A DNA stretch of 64,000 nt from NCBI RefSeq assembly GCF_900129215.1, contig NZ_FQUQ01000007.1:1-64000 (forward strand), read 5' to 3'. Below, one piece after another: positions 1 through 9,305 of the stretch (positions are counted from its first letter, which is position 1; every line of letters begins with the position of its first letter). The position numbers and the translations under genes were made by a program. This DNA comes from Pedobacter caeni. GTDB lineage: Bacteria > Bacteroidota > Bacteroidia > Sphingobacteriales > Sphingobacteriaceae. The notes beneath the pieces are model-generated. The model was not told the origin of the DNA, did not search any database, and saw only the letters and a list, made by a program, of their open reading frames with translations.

Positions 1-278
1 TTTAAAGCCTTCTTTTTAATATAAGAAGTAGCCAGATTATGTGCGTTTTTAACTGTTCCCTGAGCTTCCAGGTCAAAACTGACACTGATAAATTCTCTGA
101 TGGACTTCACCAGACGCATCGTTACCGACATCTCCTGGCGGTTGGCCAGCTGATTGATGCTTGGTTTACCCGGATCGCCTATCGTACGACAAACATGTTG
201 TCCGTTTAGCACATAAAATACCAGGTTGTGTAATTTTCCGTTTAAGGTCCCTAATGGACCATTTGCTGCTTTCGCCAT
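1..278 (-). CDS. DUF6266-like hypothetical protein (C-terminus cut by window edge)
   Basis: An open frame runs from an ATG at 278 off the left edge of the window. The visible ~92 residues begin MAKAANGPLGTLNGKLHNLV, and the opening resembles the DUF6266 family common in Pedobacter and relatives, whose function is unknown. There is no signal peptide. It is partial because of the window edge, not because of a visible lesion. The family name is from recognition of the N-terminus only. Confidence 0.6.
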   Translation of the reverse strand, partial: MAKAANGPLGTLNGKLHNLVFYVLNGQHVCRTIGDPGKPSINQLANRQEMSVTMRLVKSIREFISVSFDLEAQGTVKNAHNLATSYIKKKAL

Positions 279-620
279 ATTTAAAGAGTTAATTGTTTAA
301 TCACAAAAGTTAACAACCTTATACTCAACAACACTAATATAAGTAATAAATTTTATTAAAGTCAATACAACAGCCGTACACGGCCTTCATTTACTTCTAA
401 TTTAGAATTAATTTTCATCAGACAACAATAGGGCTTGACAGGGCTCCAGGCCCTACAGGGCCCTACCAACCTCCTCGCAAGAAAGCAGCAAACCAGCAGC
501 AACTGAAGACCTGGTACGAAGGCTTATGCTGCAATAATGCCTGTTACCCCATCGAAAGCACAATCCAGCTATAAAGCTCAATTGATTCTCTTAACTTTAC
601 ATCATCAAAAAAATATAGAC
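279..620. other. Intergenic region with a GC-rich AGGGC repeat/palindrome
   Basis: This gap separates two divergent genes and contains no convincing ORF. At 429-467 there is a GC-rich patch in otherwise AT-rich DNA, with AGGGC at 430, 440 and 457. A perfect short palindrome, GGCCCT-AC-AGGGCC, lies at 449-462. It could form a small hairpin or be a remnant of a dispersed repeat. The second cannot be judged from one copy. Confidence 0.4.
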
Positions 621-1841
621 ATGATGAGGAAATACGGATTTTTAAGCATACTGACGCTCTTTTCTCTCTTCTGCAATGCTCAGTTCAATTTGCAGCCAGG
701 AAAATGGAAAGGAACTTTACAACGAGAAGACGGGCATCACATCCCTTTTGAATTGGCCATTGAAAAACAAGGTAAAAAGCCTGTTTTTTACATTGTCAAT
801 GATACGGAACGAATGAAAACAGAAGACATCGTAATGTCTAAAGATTCCATTTTGATTAAAATGCCGGTATTTGAATCTTATTTCAGGGTTAAAATCATCA
901 CCAAAGACAGCTTAAATGGGGTCTGGATCAAAGGTGGATCTGCAAAAGACCTTGTGATGCCTTTTTATGCAGTAAGCGGGGTTAGCCGTTTTCCTAAAAA
1001 AGCTCCGGGCAACCTTCAACAGGTAGCCGGGAAATGGAAAATGGAATTTACACGGGTCGATCAGACGAAAAGACCTGCTATTGGCGAGTTTAGTCAGCAG
1101 GGACAACAGATCAGAGGATCTGTATTGACCCCTGCAGGAGACTATCGTTATCTTGTCGGAACCCTTGCCGCTGACTCTATGTTTCTTTCTACATTTGATG
1201 GCGTGCATGCCCTCTTCTTTGCCGCAAAAATCACGAATGGAGCGCTACGGGGAAATTATTACAGCAGCGCATCTAAACCTGAACCATGGGTAGCAGTGAA
1301 AGATGCAAACGTGACCTTAGACCCTCCTGTTACCGCAGTCAAGGAAGGTTCAGATGGCCTTCTGGATTTCAGTTTTAAAGATCTCGATGGGAATGCAGTA
1401 TCACTAAAAGACAAAAGATTCAAAGACAAGGTGGTTGTTCTGCAACTGATGGGATCATGGTGCCCCAACTGTATGGACGAGATGGCTTTTCTAAGCGATT
1501 ACTACCGTAAAAATAAAAACAGAGGGATTGAGATCATTGCACTGGCTTATGAGTTGAGTACAGATAAGGCTCGCTCCAGGAAGAGCCTGAAGAAGTTCCA
1601 GCAACAATTCAAGGTGGAGTATCCGATGCTCAATACCGGGGTAACAGTAGGAGATCCACAGCGTACTGAAAAGACATTACCTCAGTTGACACAGATTAAA
1701 GTCTTCCCAACCACGATTTTCTTAGATAAGAAGGGAAAGGTAAACAAAATCAATACTTCATTTTATGGTCCGGGAACGGGGAAATACCATACGGAATATA
1801 AACTGGAGTTTGAAAAGACCATCACTAAACTTTTAGAGTAG
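621..1841 (+). CDS. TlpA-family thiol-disulfide reductase, exported
   Basis: About 406 residues with an N-terminal signal peptide (MMRKYGFLSILTLFSLFCNA). A ~250-residue beta-rich region of unknown role comes next, then a C-terminal thioredoxin fold with the redox motif WCPNC (Cys281 and Cys284) and the cis-Pro segment FPTTIF. Family members reduce or isomerise disulfides outside the cytoplasm. The frame is open upstream to 537, but those residues are not signal-like, so the ATG at 621 is chosen. It converges on the GIN gene and shares a terminator with it. The substrate is unknown. Confidence 0.85.
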   Translation: MMRKYGFLSILTLFSLFCNAQFNLQPGKWKGTLQREDGHHIPFELAIEKQGKKPVFYIVNDTERMKTEDIVMSKDSILIKMPVFESYFRVKIITKDSLNGVWIKGGSAKDLVMPFYAVSGVSRFPKKAPGNLQQVAGKWKMEFTRVDQTKRPAIGEFSQQGQQIRGSVLTPAGDYRYLVGTLAADSMFLSTFDGVHALFFAAKITNGALRGNYYSSASKPEPWVAVKDANVTLDPPVTAVKEGSDGLLDFSFKDLDGNAVSLKDKRFKDKVVVLQLMGSWCPNCMDEMAFLSDYYRKNKNRGIEIIALAYELSTDKARSRKSLKKFQQQFKVEYPMLNTGVTVGDPQRTEKTLPQLTQIKVFPTTIFLDKKGKVNKINTSFYGPGTGKYHTEYKLEFEKTITKLLE

Positions 1842-1863
1842 ATTCCAGGATCCTATCACAAAA

Positions 1864-1893
1864 AAAAGCGACGGGGATCACCCCGCCGCTTTT
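1864..1893. terminator. Bidirectional intrinsic terminator
   Basis: A 12-bp stem with one mismatch (AAAAGCGACGGGG against CCCCGCCGCTTTT) and an ATCA loop is flanked by A-runs on the left and T-runs on the right. It can therefore stop transcription from both convergent genes. Confidence 0.9.
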
Positions 1894-1916
1894 TACTTCA
1901 CTGCAATTCTTCCTTC

Positions 1917-2528
1917 CTATTTCACCAATACCGTTTTCGTGTTTGCAGCAATTCCTGTATCCGAGTTGGTCATTTCTGTTCTCAAAGCAGCGAACTTCTC
2001 TGTATCCAACATGGAATTTCTATTTTTAACAATGATGTGCTCGTTGGCAGTACCTGCTAATTTCAGGTCTGAAATATCTTTGGTCACTGTATACAAGCTA
2101 TTGATGGTCGCTTTTACATTTGCAGTAGCGTTATCCTCAAGGAACACCTGTAATACTTCCAGGTTAAACTTCCCTGAAGTAGTTACCTGTGCACCTTTAG
2201 AAGCATCTATTCTTTGTAAGTCTGTTACCGCTATCGTCACTTCCAATGGTTCTGAATCTGTAGAATTCACAAACAAAGTATACCCTTTTTGCTTGAATGA
2301 AATTTTAGTTCTATCAAATTCACCATTTACTGAGATGTCTTGTCTTGATCGCTGAACAAGTGTCAGTTTTACATTTCCGCTGACCACGATCTTGTTAAAA
2401 GTTGACAAGGGAGCAAAAACTCCTGATGGGTTTTTATCTGCTGCTACAGCATTGCTGGTAAATACAGATGTAGATAAAACAAGGGCTGTTAATGTTAGTG
2501 CGAGTAATGATTTGAATGAGGTTTTCAT
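1917..2528 (-). CDS. GIN-domain (DUF2807-type) exported protein
   Basis: 203 residues. A signal peptide (about residues 1-29) precedes a repetitive beta-strand domain with the KIVVSGNVKLTLVQ opening typical of GIN/auto-transporter-adhesin-head (DUF2807) proteins. These are secreted or surface beta-helical proteins of Bacteroidota with poorly defined roles. The gene is monocistronic by layout. Its upstream region carries three GTC-centred direct repeats at exact 21-bp intervals (2615, 2636, 2657), suggesting control by a LytTR-like regulator. Confidence 0.75.
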   Translation of the reverse strand: MKTSFKSLLALTLTALVLSTSVFTSNAVAADKNPSGVFAPLSTFNKIVVSGNVKLTLVQRSRQDISVNGEFDRTKISFKQKGYTLFVNSTDSEPLEVTIAVTDLQRIDASKGAQVTTSGKFNLEVLQVFLEDNATANVKATINSLYTVTKDISDLKLAGTANEHIIVKNRNSMLDTEKFAALRTEMTNSDTGIAANTKTVLVK

Positions 2529-2611
2529 AATATTTTGTTTTTAAATGATTTCTTAAGGTTTTGTAGATAAGACGCGTCCCTTTCAGAAACGTTTCACTCA
2601 TTTTCAGCGTT

Positions 2612-2662
2612 TTAGACCACAATGTTTGAATACCCGACCAAACGGTATTTTTTTTCGACGAA
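2612..2662 (-). promoter_or_regulatory. Triple 21-bp-spaced direct repeat (LytTR-like operator)
   Basis: Read on the minus strand toward the GIN gene, the repeats are TTCGTCGAAAA, TTTGGTCGGGT and TGTGGTCTAAAA. Their GTC cores fall at 2657-2659, 2636-2638 and 2615-2617, exactly 21 bp apart. LytTR regulators characteristically bind direct repeats about two helical turns apart. The first repeat is identical to one at the RiPP locus near 60771-60778. Confidence 0.5.
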
Positions 2663-2775
2663 CGGGCAGAAAAAAAATTGGTTAATTCTGCGATTTTATT
2701 TGAAAGAAGCTCAATTTGCTGTATGTTTAAAGATTTTTAAATGCTTACCCTCCCTTTGTTTTAACTTTTTAGCTA

Positions 2776-5670
2776 ATGTTACGAGTAGATAGTTCTAAAC
2801 CCTGCAAAATTGTATACTCTTTATGTAAGCATGAGTTTTTCGGCTATTTGATCGAACCCCATATTGTTCAGTTGAACCCACAAGGTGATTTTTCATTGAC
2901 CTATCAGCGGATATTCTCGCATACGGCAAATGAATTCGCCAGACATTTAACCGAGAAAGACCTAAAGCTTATCAAAATCCTTGACGAGACCGAACAAGAT
3001 TTCATCATCAAGAAATACCATAAGAAGCCAATCCGCCCTGTTGAGTTCTTCAGTAAGTTTTTCAATGAGAAATTTTATGAAAGTGTGCGCCCGAAAATTG
3101 AGAAGAAACTTTCCGAGGTGTTAGAACTGATCAGAATAGATGGCGAGCTTTACCTGATGGACAGCGACGGCTGGCCTGCAGAGCGCAAAATCGAGCTTGC
3201 TGCCGAAGCCGCAACGGTCCTGTTTCATTTCAGACGCAATGCCATGGAAACCCGGTATTTTCCGACCATAAAATATCAGGGAATGCGAATAGATTTCATG
3301 TTTAAGGAAGCACAGGTGGTGAGCAACCAACCGGCCTGGCTCCTGCTAAATGACATGCTCTATTTCTTTGAGCAGGACATTGAAGGCAAAAAACTGATGC
3401 CTTTCCTGAATAAGCGATACATCACCATTCCCAAAGCAACCGAAGGCGCTTATTTCGAGAAGTTTGTAGCCCCATTGATCGAAAAATACCATGTTTATGC
3501 AGAAGGTTTCGAGATTAAAACGGAGAAACATGACCCTACACCGGTGATCAAAGTGATATATGTAGATTCAGGGATTTCACAACTGCAATTGTACTTCAAA
3601 TATGACACTCATGCCTTTGCCATGGGAAATGAGAAGAAAATAACGGTTCATTTAGAAAAAGAAGAAGACAATTACATTTTCACCAGGATCAAAAGAGATG
3701 CGGCATGGGAAAAACAAAAATTTGCGGTATTGACCAATCTGGGCTTAAAGAAAACCAGTCCGCTTTACCATAACCTCGAAGTACCACCAAATAAGGACGA
3801 AGATCAGTCTTATGCCATCATCAATTGGGTAAATGAGCACATTGAACAATTAGAAGCAGAAGGCTTCGAGATTGAACAGCATCAGGGTACTAAAAAATTC
3901 CTCTTTGCCACCAATAAAATAGATTTTGAGATCAAGGAAGATAACGATTGGTTTGACATCAATGCCATTGTTTATTTTGGCTCACATCCCATTCCTTTCA
4001 TCTCCTTAAAACAACATATCCTTCATAAAAAGAGGGAATTTACCTTGCCTGATGGTTCCATTGCCATCATTCCGGAAAAGTGGTTTACCCAATACGGCAG
4101 TTTATTCAGTCTCTCTGACGGAGGAAAAGCGCTAAAGTTAAAGAAACACCATATCGGCCTGATCAATGAGCTGGCAGAAGACGGAATTGCCAATGTTACC
4201 CTCAGCCGGAAACTGGAAAGGCTCAACGATTTTGAAAACATTGCCGACACTCAAATGCCGGTACACTTTAAAGGAGACCTGCGCAGTTACCAGAAAGCAG
4301 GTTACAACTGGTTCAGCTTCCTCAGGGAGTACAACTTTGGCGGATGTCTGGCTGATGACATGGGTTTGGGTAAAACCATTCAAACCCTGGCTATGCTTCA
4401 GAAAATCAAGGAAGAAGATGAGCAGAATTCCACAAAAAGCACTTCGCTGATTGTGATGCCCACCTCTTTGATTTACAACTGGCTAAATGAGGCCAAAAAG
4501 TTTACCCCAAAACTGAAGATTCATGCCCATACCGGAAGCTCCAGGAATAAAGATGTGAGTCAGTTTGCAAAATACGACATCGTCATTACCACCTATGGCA
4601 TTACGCGGGTAGACATCGACCTGCTTAAAGAATACTATTTCAATTATATCATTCTGGATGAGAGTCAGAACATCAAGAACCCTTCTTCCAAATCATTTAA
4701 AGCAGTAAGGGCACTTAAATCCAGACATAAACTGGTACTCAGCGGTACGCCGGTAGAGAACTCGGTGAGCGATCTATGGACGCAACTGACCTTCTTAAAC
4801 CCGGGTTTATTAGGCACACAGGCCTTTTTCAACGAAGAGTATGTGCAAGCCATAGAGAAAAGGAAAGACGAAGAGAAAGCACGTAAACTACAGGCCATCA
4901 TCAAACCTTTTGTATTGCGCAGAACCAAGGAACAGGTGGCCTCAGAACTTCCGGCAAAAACAGAACAGATCTTTTATTGCGATATGAGTGAAGATCAGGC
5001 TGCGTACTACGAAAAGACAAAATCTGCTTACAGGAATGACCTGCTGAGCAGTATGGACGATGGAACGTATGCTAAAAAGCAAGTGCAACTTTTACAGGGG
5101 CTAACGGCATTGAGACAACTGGCGAATCATCCGGTGATGATCGACGAGCAGTATACTTCTGATTCCGGAAAGTTTGAAAACGTGATCCATACGCTCGACA
5201 ATGTGCTGAAAGGCGGTCACAAGGTTTTGATCTTTTCTCAGTTTGTAAAACACCTGAACATCTTTAAACAGTATTTTGAGCAGGAATCCATCCCTTTTTC
5301 CTACCTCGATGGCGCCACAAAAAACCGTGGAGAGATCGTGGCAGAGTTTCAGGAAAATACGGATCTTAAAGTTTTCCTGATTTCAATTAAAGCGGGCGGT
5401 GTTGGTTTGAACCTGACACAGGCGGATTATGTATTCATTCTTGATCCATGGTGGAATCCGGCAGTAGAACAACAAGCCATTGACCGGACCCATAGAATCG
5501 GGCAGGAAAAGAAAGTTTTCATCTATAAATTTATCGCAAAAGATACGGTGGAAGAAAAAATCCTTGCTTTGCAGAACAGAAAGAAAAGACTGGCAAGCTC
5601 CTTAATTACTACGGAGGAAAGCTTCTTTAAGTCGCTCAGCAAAGAAGACATCAGGGAAATCCTGAACTAA
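2776..5670 (+). CDS. SNF2/SWI2-family DEAD/DEAH-box ATPase
   Basis: 964 residues. A ~500-residue Bacteroidota-type N-terminal region is followed by the two RecA lobes of an SNF2 translocase. Visible motifs are Walker A ADDMGLGKT (526-534), a DEAH-like DESQ box (628-631), SGTPVEN (motif III) and DRTHRIGQ (903-910, motif VI). Such proteins use ATP to move on duplex DNA and remodel nucleoprotein complexes. In bacteria they are linked to transcription recycling or DNA repair. The stop codon overlaps the convergent aat gene by four bases. The specific role is not known. Confidence 0.9.
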   Translation: MLRVDSSKPCKIVYSLCKHEFFGYLIEPHIVQLNPQGDFSLTYQRIFSHTANEFARHLTEKDLKLIKILDETEQDFIIKKYHKKPIRPVEFFSKFFNEKFYESVRPKIEKKLSEVLELIRIDGELYLMDSDGWPAERKIELAAEAATVLFHFRRNAMETRYFPTIKYQGMRIDFMFKEAQVVSNQPAWLLLNDMLYFFEQDIEGKKLMPFLNKRYITIPKATEGAYFEKFVAPLIEKYHVYAEGFEIKTEKHDPTPVIKVIYVDSGISQLQLYFKYDTHAFAMGNEKKITVHLEKEEDNYIFTRIKRDAAWEKQKFAVLTNLGLKKTSPLYHNLEVPPNKDEDQSYAIINWVNEHIEQLEAEGFEIEQHQGTKKFLFATNKIDFEIKEDNDWFDINAIVYFGSHPIPFISLKQHILHKKREFTLPDGSIAIIPEKWFTQYGSLFSLSDGGKALKLKKHHIGLINELAEDGIANVTLSRKLERLNDFENIADTQMPVHFKGDLRSYQKAGYNWFSFLREYNFGGCLADDMGLGKTIQTLAMLQKIKEEDEQNSTKSTSLIVMPTSLIYNWLNEAKKFTPKLKIHAHTGSSRNKDVSQFAKYDIVITTYGITRVDIDLLKEYYFNYIILDESQNIKNPSSKSFKAVRALKSRHKLVLSGTPVENSVSDLWTQLTFLNPGLLGTQAFFNEEYVQAIEKRKDEEKARKLQAIIKPFVLRRTKEQVASELPAKTEQIFYCDMSEDQAAYYEKTKSAYRNDLLSSMDDGTYAKKQVQLLQGLTALRQLANHPVMIDEQYTSDSGKFENVIHTLDNVLKGGHKVLIFSQFVKHLNIFKQYFEQESIPFSYLDGATKNRGEIVAEFQENTDLKVFLISIKAGGVGLNLTQADYVFILDPWWNPAVEQQAIDRTHRIGQEKKVFIYKFIAKDTVEEKILALQNRKKRLASSLITTEESFFKSLSKEDIREILN

Positions 5671-6299
5671 GTAGTGAGCATGGTATAATATTCTTCCCGG
5701 CTGATCATTAAAGCCCCCAGGCTCATCAAATGATCATTGGGCAGCTGACAGTCGATCAGTTTAAAGGCATTGGTCTGGCAAAGCCAGATCAATGCTGTTT
5801 TAGAAGCATTGCTCAGCAGGCTAAACATACTTTCCCCGCAAAAGACATCTCCGATCTGAACCCCGTAAAGTCCGCCACAAAGTTCTCCATCCTTCCAGAC
5901 CTCTACACTTTTCGCATAACCGTATTCGTGTAAGGCAATATAGGCTTCCTGCATTTCTGTAGTAATCCAGGTTCCGGGATTATCTTTTCTGCCCACCATT
6001 GCACAATTTCTGATGATTTCAGGAAAAGCCTGGTTATAGGTCACTTTAAAAACCTCATCCTTCAATACCTTTGCCATACTCTTGCTGATCTTTACCTGAT
6101 CGGGATAGATTACACAGCGCTCATGAGGGGAATACCAGCAAATAGGATCCTCTTCACTAAACCAGGGAAAAATGCCATGATGATAAGCTAAAAGCAACCT
6201 GTTGATGCTCAGATCACCACCTATTGCCAATAATCCATCCTCCTCAGCCAGTGCCGGATCGGGAAAACTGATCTCCTTTTCATCTAGTCTAAAAACCAT
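5667..6299 (-). CDS. aat: Leucyl/phenylalanyl-tRNA-protein transferase
   Basis: About 210 residues, the full family length. It opens MVFRLDEKEISFPDPALAEE and carries the hallmark segments AIGGDLS, GIFPWFSEEDPICWYSP, CGGLYGVQIGDVFCGESMFS and SNASK. Aat moves Leu or Phe from charged tRNA to the N-terminus of proteins bearing basic N-terminal residues, marking them for the N-degron pathway via ClpS/ClpAP. A start two codons upstream (6305) is possible. The start at 6299 matches the family opening better. Confidence 0.93.
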   Translation of the reverse strand: MVFRLDEKEISFPDPALAEEDGLLAIGGDLSINRLLLAYHHGIFPWFSEEDPICWYSPHERCVIYPDQVKISKSMAKVLKDEVFKVTYNQAFPEIIRNCAMVGRKDNPGTWITTEMQEAYIALHEYGYAKSVEVWKDGELCGGLYGVQIGDVFCGESMFSLLSNASKTALIWLCQTNAFKLIDCQLPNDHLMSLGALMISREEYYTMLTT

Positions 6300-6368
6300 A
6301 TGCAATAATAAAACAATACCTTTAATGTAACTAATCCTTCTTTATTTCATCTCAATTAAAAGCACATC

Positions 6369-6737
6369 ATGAATTTTATAGGCAATATTATCTGGATCAT
6401 TTTTGGGGGTATATTTATCTTTTTCGAATATATTATCGGAGGTCTGATCCTTTGCCTGACCATCATCGGCATCCCTTTTGGACTACAGTGCTTTAAATTT
6501 GCAATTGTCGGATTGGCTCCATTTGGCGTAAAAATCACGGATACCTCTTCCAATACCGGATGTCTTTCTACCATTATGAACATCATCTGGATTGTTTTTG
6601 GTGGTTTCTGGATTGCCTTAACCCATTTGTTTTTTGGCCTTCTTTTCTGCATTACCATTATCGGGATTCCTTTTGGCAGGCAACATTTCAAGCTGATGAA
6701 CCTGGCCTTTACTCCTTTTGGAAAATCCATCAGTTAA
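6369..6737 (+). CDS. yccF: YccF-family inner membrane protein
   Basis: 122 residues made of two similar halves, each with the pattern hydrophobic segment, ...TIIGIPFG..., then ...LAPFG or LAFTPFG (IIGIPFG at about 35-41 and 98-104). This duplicated arrangement is characteristic of YccF (DUF307) membrane proteins, whose function is unknown. The end overlaps the end of the convergent App1-like gene by four bases. Confidence 0.88.
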   Translation: MNFIGNIIWIIFGGIFIFFEYIIGGLILCLTIIGIPFGLQCFKFAIVGLAPFGVKITDTSSNTGCLSTIMNIIWIVFGGFWIALTHLFFGLLFCITIIGIPFGRQHFKLMNLAFTPFGKSIS

Positions 6738-7711
6738 AAACCGATCAATCCGATCTTTTTGGAATGTGCGATGGCTTCTTTGCTGTGGCTAAACAGGCAG
6801 GTTTTAATCCCTTTAGCTTCAATTTTAGCCAGGAGTTCCAGGGTCATTCCTGCCCTTGATTTACGGATATTTCTGATATAAACGGCTTCAATATTCTGAG
6901 GATACTTTTCTGCAATGGTCGCATAAATAAAAGGGTCTTTTTGAGAATTGTCTCCGAAAAAGACGAACTTCTGATTTGGAAAAGCATCCAGGATCCGCCT
7001 CACCCGCAGCAGTTTCCCCTCATGACCTGTTTTGCCGGTCTTGAGTAAGTCAGTCCATCGCTTGATCTGGTTCAGCAGAAATGCGCCTTCCGGTAATCCG
7101 TTAAACCTGAAGGTTTCTACCAGATAGTCGTACAGGTTCCATTCGCTGCTGGATACATAAAAAAAAGGATTGGGTTGTTCTGCATCCGTATGTGATAAGG
7201 CCAGTAAGCCATAATGCTTCTTTGCATCGACAAAAGTTTTCCTCGTTCTTGGGTTCTTAATGAAAAGCTCTCTGAGCCTCCTTCCGATCTTTGCGGAATA
7301 GGAAATCATTACGGTATCGTCGATGTCTGAAATGAAAGCATATTGGGTAATATGAGGCACATAGACCTTTCCTTCTGTCCTTGCCAGTACAGTATCTCCT
7401 TCTCCCAGGGCTTCGACTTTTACCTCATGCCATCCGGCAGCCACATTTTCCAGTGCTTTCCACTCAAATTTAAAAAAGCCATCATAGGCCGTTTTCTGAT
7501 GGACGATCTGCCCTTTAAAATCCAGACGAACCTTCACATAAGGTGCTGGTTTAACACTGAATAACCTGAGTAGGTGGACAATGTTCACAAATAAATTGTC
7601 GCTGTATACTTGTGTGGTCTTTGCCTTGAAATCAAACACATGCCCATAGAGCACCAGATTGTGCGTATGTCCATAGCCATGATATACCTTAACACTGGTA
7701 GAATTATTCAT
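6734..7711 (-). CDS. App1-family (DUF2183) phosphatase-like protein
   Basis: 325 residues. The central HAD-like motif FISDIDDTVM (about residue 125-134) is the catalytic DxDxT signature of the App1/DUF2183 family, whose yeast member is an Mg-dependent phosphatidate phosphatase. A further conserved segment, FVFFGDNSQKDP, lies in the C-terminal half. No signal peptide is seen. It is divergent from the neighbouring lipid kinase, with only 53 bp between starts, so both may act in phospholipid metabolism. That link is inference. Confidence 0.82.
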   Translation of the reverse strand: MNNSTSVKVYHGYGHTHNLVLYGHVFDFKAKTTQVYSDNLFVNIVHLLRLFSVKPAPYVKVRLDFKGQIVHQKTAYDGFFKFEWKALENVAAGWHEVKVEALGEGDTVLARTEGKVYVPHITQYAFISDIDDTVMISYSAKIGRRLRELFIKNPRTRKTFVDAKKHYGLLALSHTDAEQPNPFFYVSSSEWNLYDYLVETFRFNGLPEGAFLLNQIKRWTDLLKTGKTGHEGKLLRVRRILDAFPNQKFVFFGDNSQKDPFIYATIAEKYPQNIEAVYIRNIRKSRAGMTLELLAKIEAKGIKTCLFSHSKEAIAHSKKIGLIGF

Positions 7712-7764
7712 TGCTATTTAAAACAGAGTTAGGCTAAAGTTGTTTGTGATATTAAAGATTATCA

Positions 7765-8640
7765 ATGGGAAAAAGCAATTCAAGCCCGAAATTACTGTTT
7801 ATTGTAAACCCGGGTTCTGGAAATAACGAGATAGATTTTGCAGAAGCAATACGTACCTACTTTGAATCCGGAAACACGGACTTTGAGATTTATGAACTGT
7901 TTAAAGGCTGTAGCTTAGATAAATTACGATCAGTCATTACACAATCAAAGGCTGACCGGGTAGTGGCTGTTGGAGGAGATGGAACCTTAAAACTGGTGGC
8001 CGAATGTCTGGAAGGCATGGATATCCCTATCGGCATTATTCCTGCGGGATCAGCCAATGGCATGGCCAAAGAACTGGGGATTCCTCAGGAACTGGATGCT
8101 GCACTGGATCTGGTGGTAAATGGTCAGCCAAAAAAGATTCATGCAGTGAAAGTAAACGGAGAGCTGTGTATCCATCTTGCCGACATAGGTTTTAACGCCT
8201 ATATTGTGAAGAAGTTCGATGACTTGCCTCAACGCGGAATGTGGGGTTATACCAAAGCGGCCTGGAAAGTACTCTGGAACCATAGTAAAATGGAGGTAGA
8301 AGTTAAGATCAAGGATAAAACCATCCGCAGTCAGGCGGCAATGGTGGTGATTGCCAATGCCACTATGTATGGCACAGGGGTGAAGATCAATCCCGAAGGA
8401 GACCTTACTGACGATCTTTTTGAAGTGATTCTGGTGAAAGAATATTCGGTGATGGAAATCTTAAAAATCAGGTTTACCGACCTCCCTTTTAATCCTGAAA
8501 AGATCGAACTTTTTCAAACAAGAGACCTGAAGATCAAAACAAAGCGCAAAGTACATTTCCAGGTAGACGGGGAATATATGGGAAAAGTAAACCGTGTGGA
8601 AGCTTATATTCTTCCTGCAGCGATCACGATCATTGTTTAA
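7765..8640 (+). CDS. Diacylglycerol/lipid kinase family protein (YegS/BmrU type)
   Basis: 291 residues with the DAGK catalytic signature VAVGGDGTLKLV (about 67-78) and the GIIPAGSANGMAKEL nucleotide-binding loop. The N-terminal LLFIVNPGSGNNE motif is typical of the family. These cytoplasmic enzymes phosphorylate diacylglycerol or related lipids and recycle them into phosphatidate. It is transcribed divergently from the App1-like phosphatase. The lipid substrate cannot be told from sequence. Confidence 0.9.
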   Translation: MGKSNSSPKLLFIVNPGSGNNEIDFAEAIRTYFESGNTDFEIYELFKGCSLDKLRSVITQSKADRVVAVGGDGTLKLVAECLEGMDIPIGIIPAGSANGMAKELGIPQELDAALDLVVNGQPKKIHAVKVNGELCIHLADIGFNAYIVKKFDDLPQRGMWGYTKAAWKVLWNHSKMEVEVKIKDKTIRSQAAMVVIANATMYGTGVKINPEGDLTDDLFEVILVKEYSVMEILKIRFTDLPFNPEKIELFQTRDLKIKTKRKVHFQVDGEYMGKVNRVEAYILPAAITIIV

Positions 8641-9287
8641 TGGCAGTATTGAGCAATCAGCTCATCTGCCAGCTTTGAGCCCATATTTCTCACAAACATA
8701 AAGTCTTCGCAGGCGCCCTGAAGGTCTTTCTGTTTCAGTTTGCGCTTGCCATCGCTGATGCGTTCCTTTAAATAGGCTTCATCATAACCGAGATCAGCTT
8801 TCAGGCGCAGGATTCTGGCTTCTTCTTCCGGCTTATATTTAACCGAATCTTTGTTTTTATAGAAATTGAGAACGGCATTTGTCATGCCTTCATTGGATTT
8901 ATAATTGGTGATGGCCAGCTGAATCTCTTGTTTGCTTTTCACATCACAACCATATCCGGATAAGTTAAAAATCATCGGTGCAATCATGACAAGGGTGGAA
9001 TCGTGTCCAGAAGGGACCTCCCATTTGCCACTACTCAGCCGGATCAGTCTTAAAGCCTCATCGTCCAGGTCAGTTCCGATTCCTTTACGAACCACAGAAT
9101 GGTATACCTCCCCTTTTTTATTGAGCTTAAATCCGACCGTTACCACACCCTGAATGCAATTTTGCAATGAATATGGGGGATAGACCTTATTGGTCATGAC
9201 AAATGCCTCCAGGCCTCCTTTTAATTGAGGTTGTGCCTGAACGATAAGTCCCGCGAGAAGAAATAGTGCTAAAATAATTCTGCCCAT
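8637..9287 (-). CDS. Exported protein with a TonB C-terminal-type domain, no membrane anchor
   Basis: 216 residues. A cleavable signal peptide (MGRIILALFLLAGLIVQAQ) is followed by a TonB_C-like fold: VYPPYSLQNCIQGVVTVGFKLNKKG..., then DDEALRLIR. The last ~90 residues are a charged helical region. Unlike real TonB it has no retained N-terminal transmembrane helix and no Pro-rich spacer, so it is unlikely to energise receptors itself. Free periplasmic TonB_C proteins of unknown role are common in Bacteroidota. Confidence 0.65.
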   Translation of the reverse strand: MGRIILALFLLAGLIVQAQPQLKGGLEAFVMTNKVYPPYSLQNCIQGVVTVGFKLNKKGEVYHSVVRKGIGTDLDDEALRLIRLSSGKWEVPSGHDSTLVMIAPMIFNLSGYGCDVKSKQEIQLAITNYKSNEGMTNAVLNFYKNKDSVKYKPEEEARILRLKADLGYDEAYLKERISDGKRKLKQKDLQGACEDFMFVRNMGSKLADELIAQYCH

Positions 9288-9305
9288 GTACTAATTTACG
9301 CATTT

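Noticed and set aside
537-620. 28-codon N-terminal extension of the TlpA protein
   Set aside because: It would place residues before a good signal peptide. The ATG at 621 is better.
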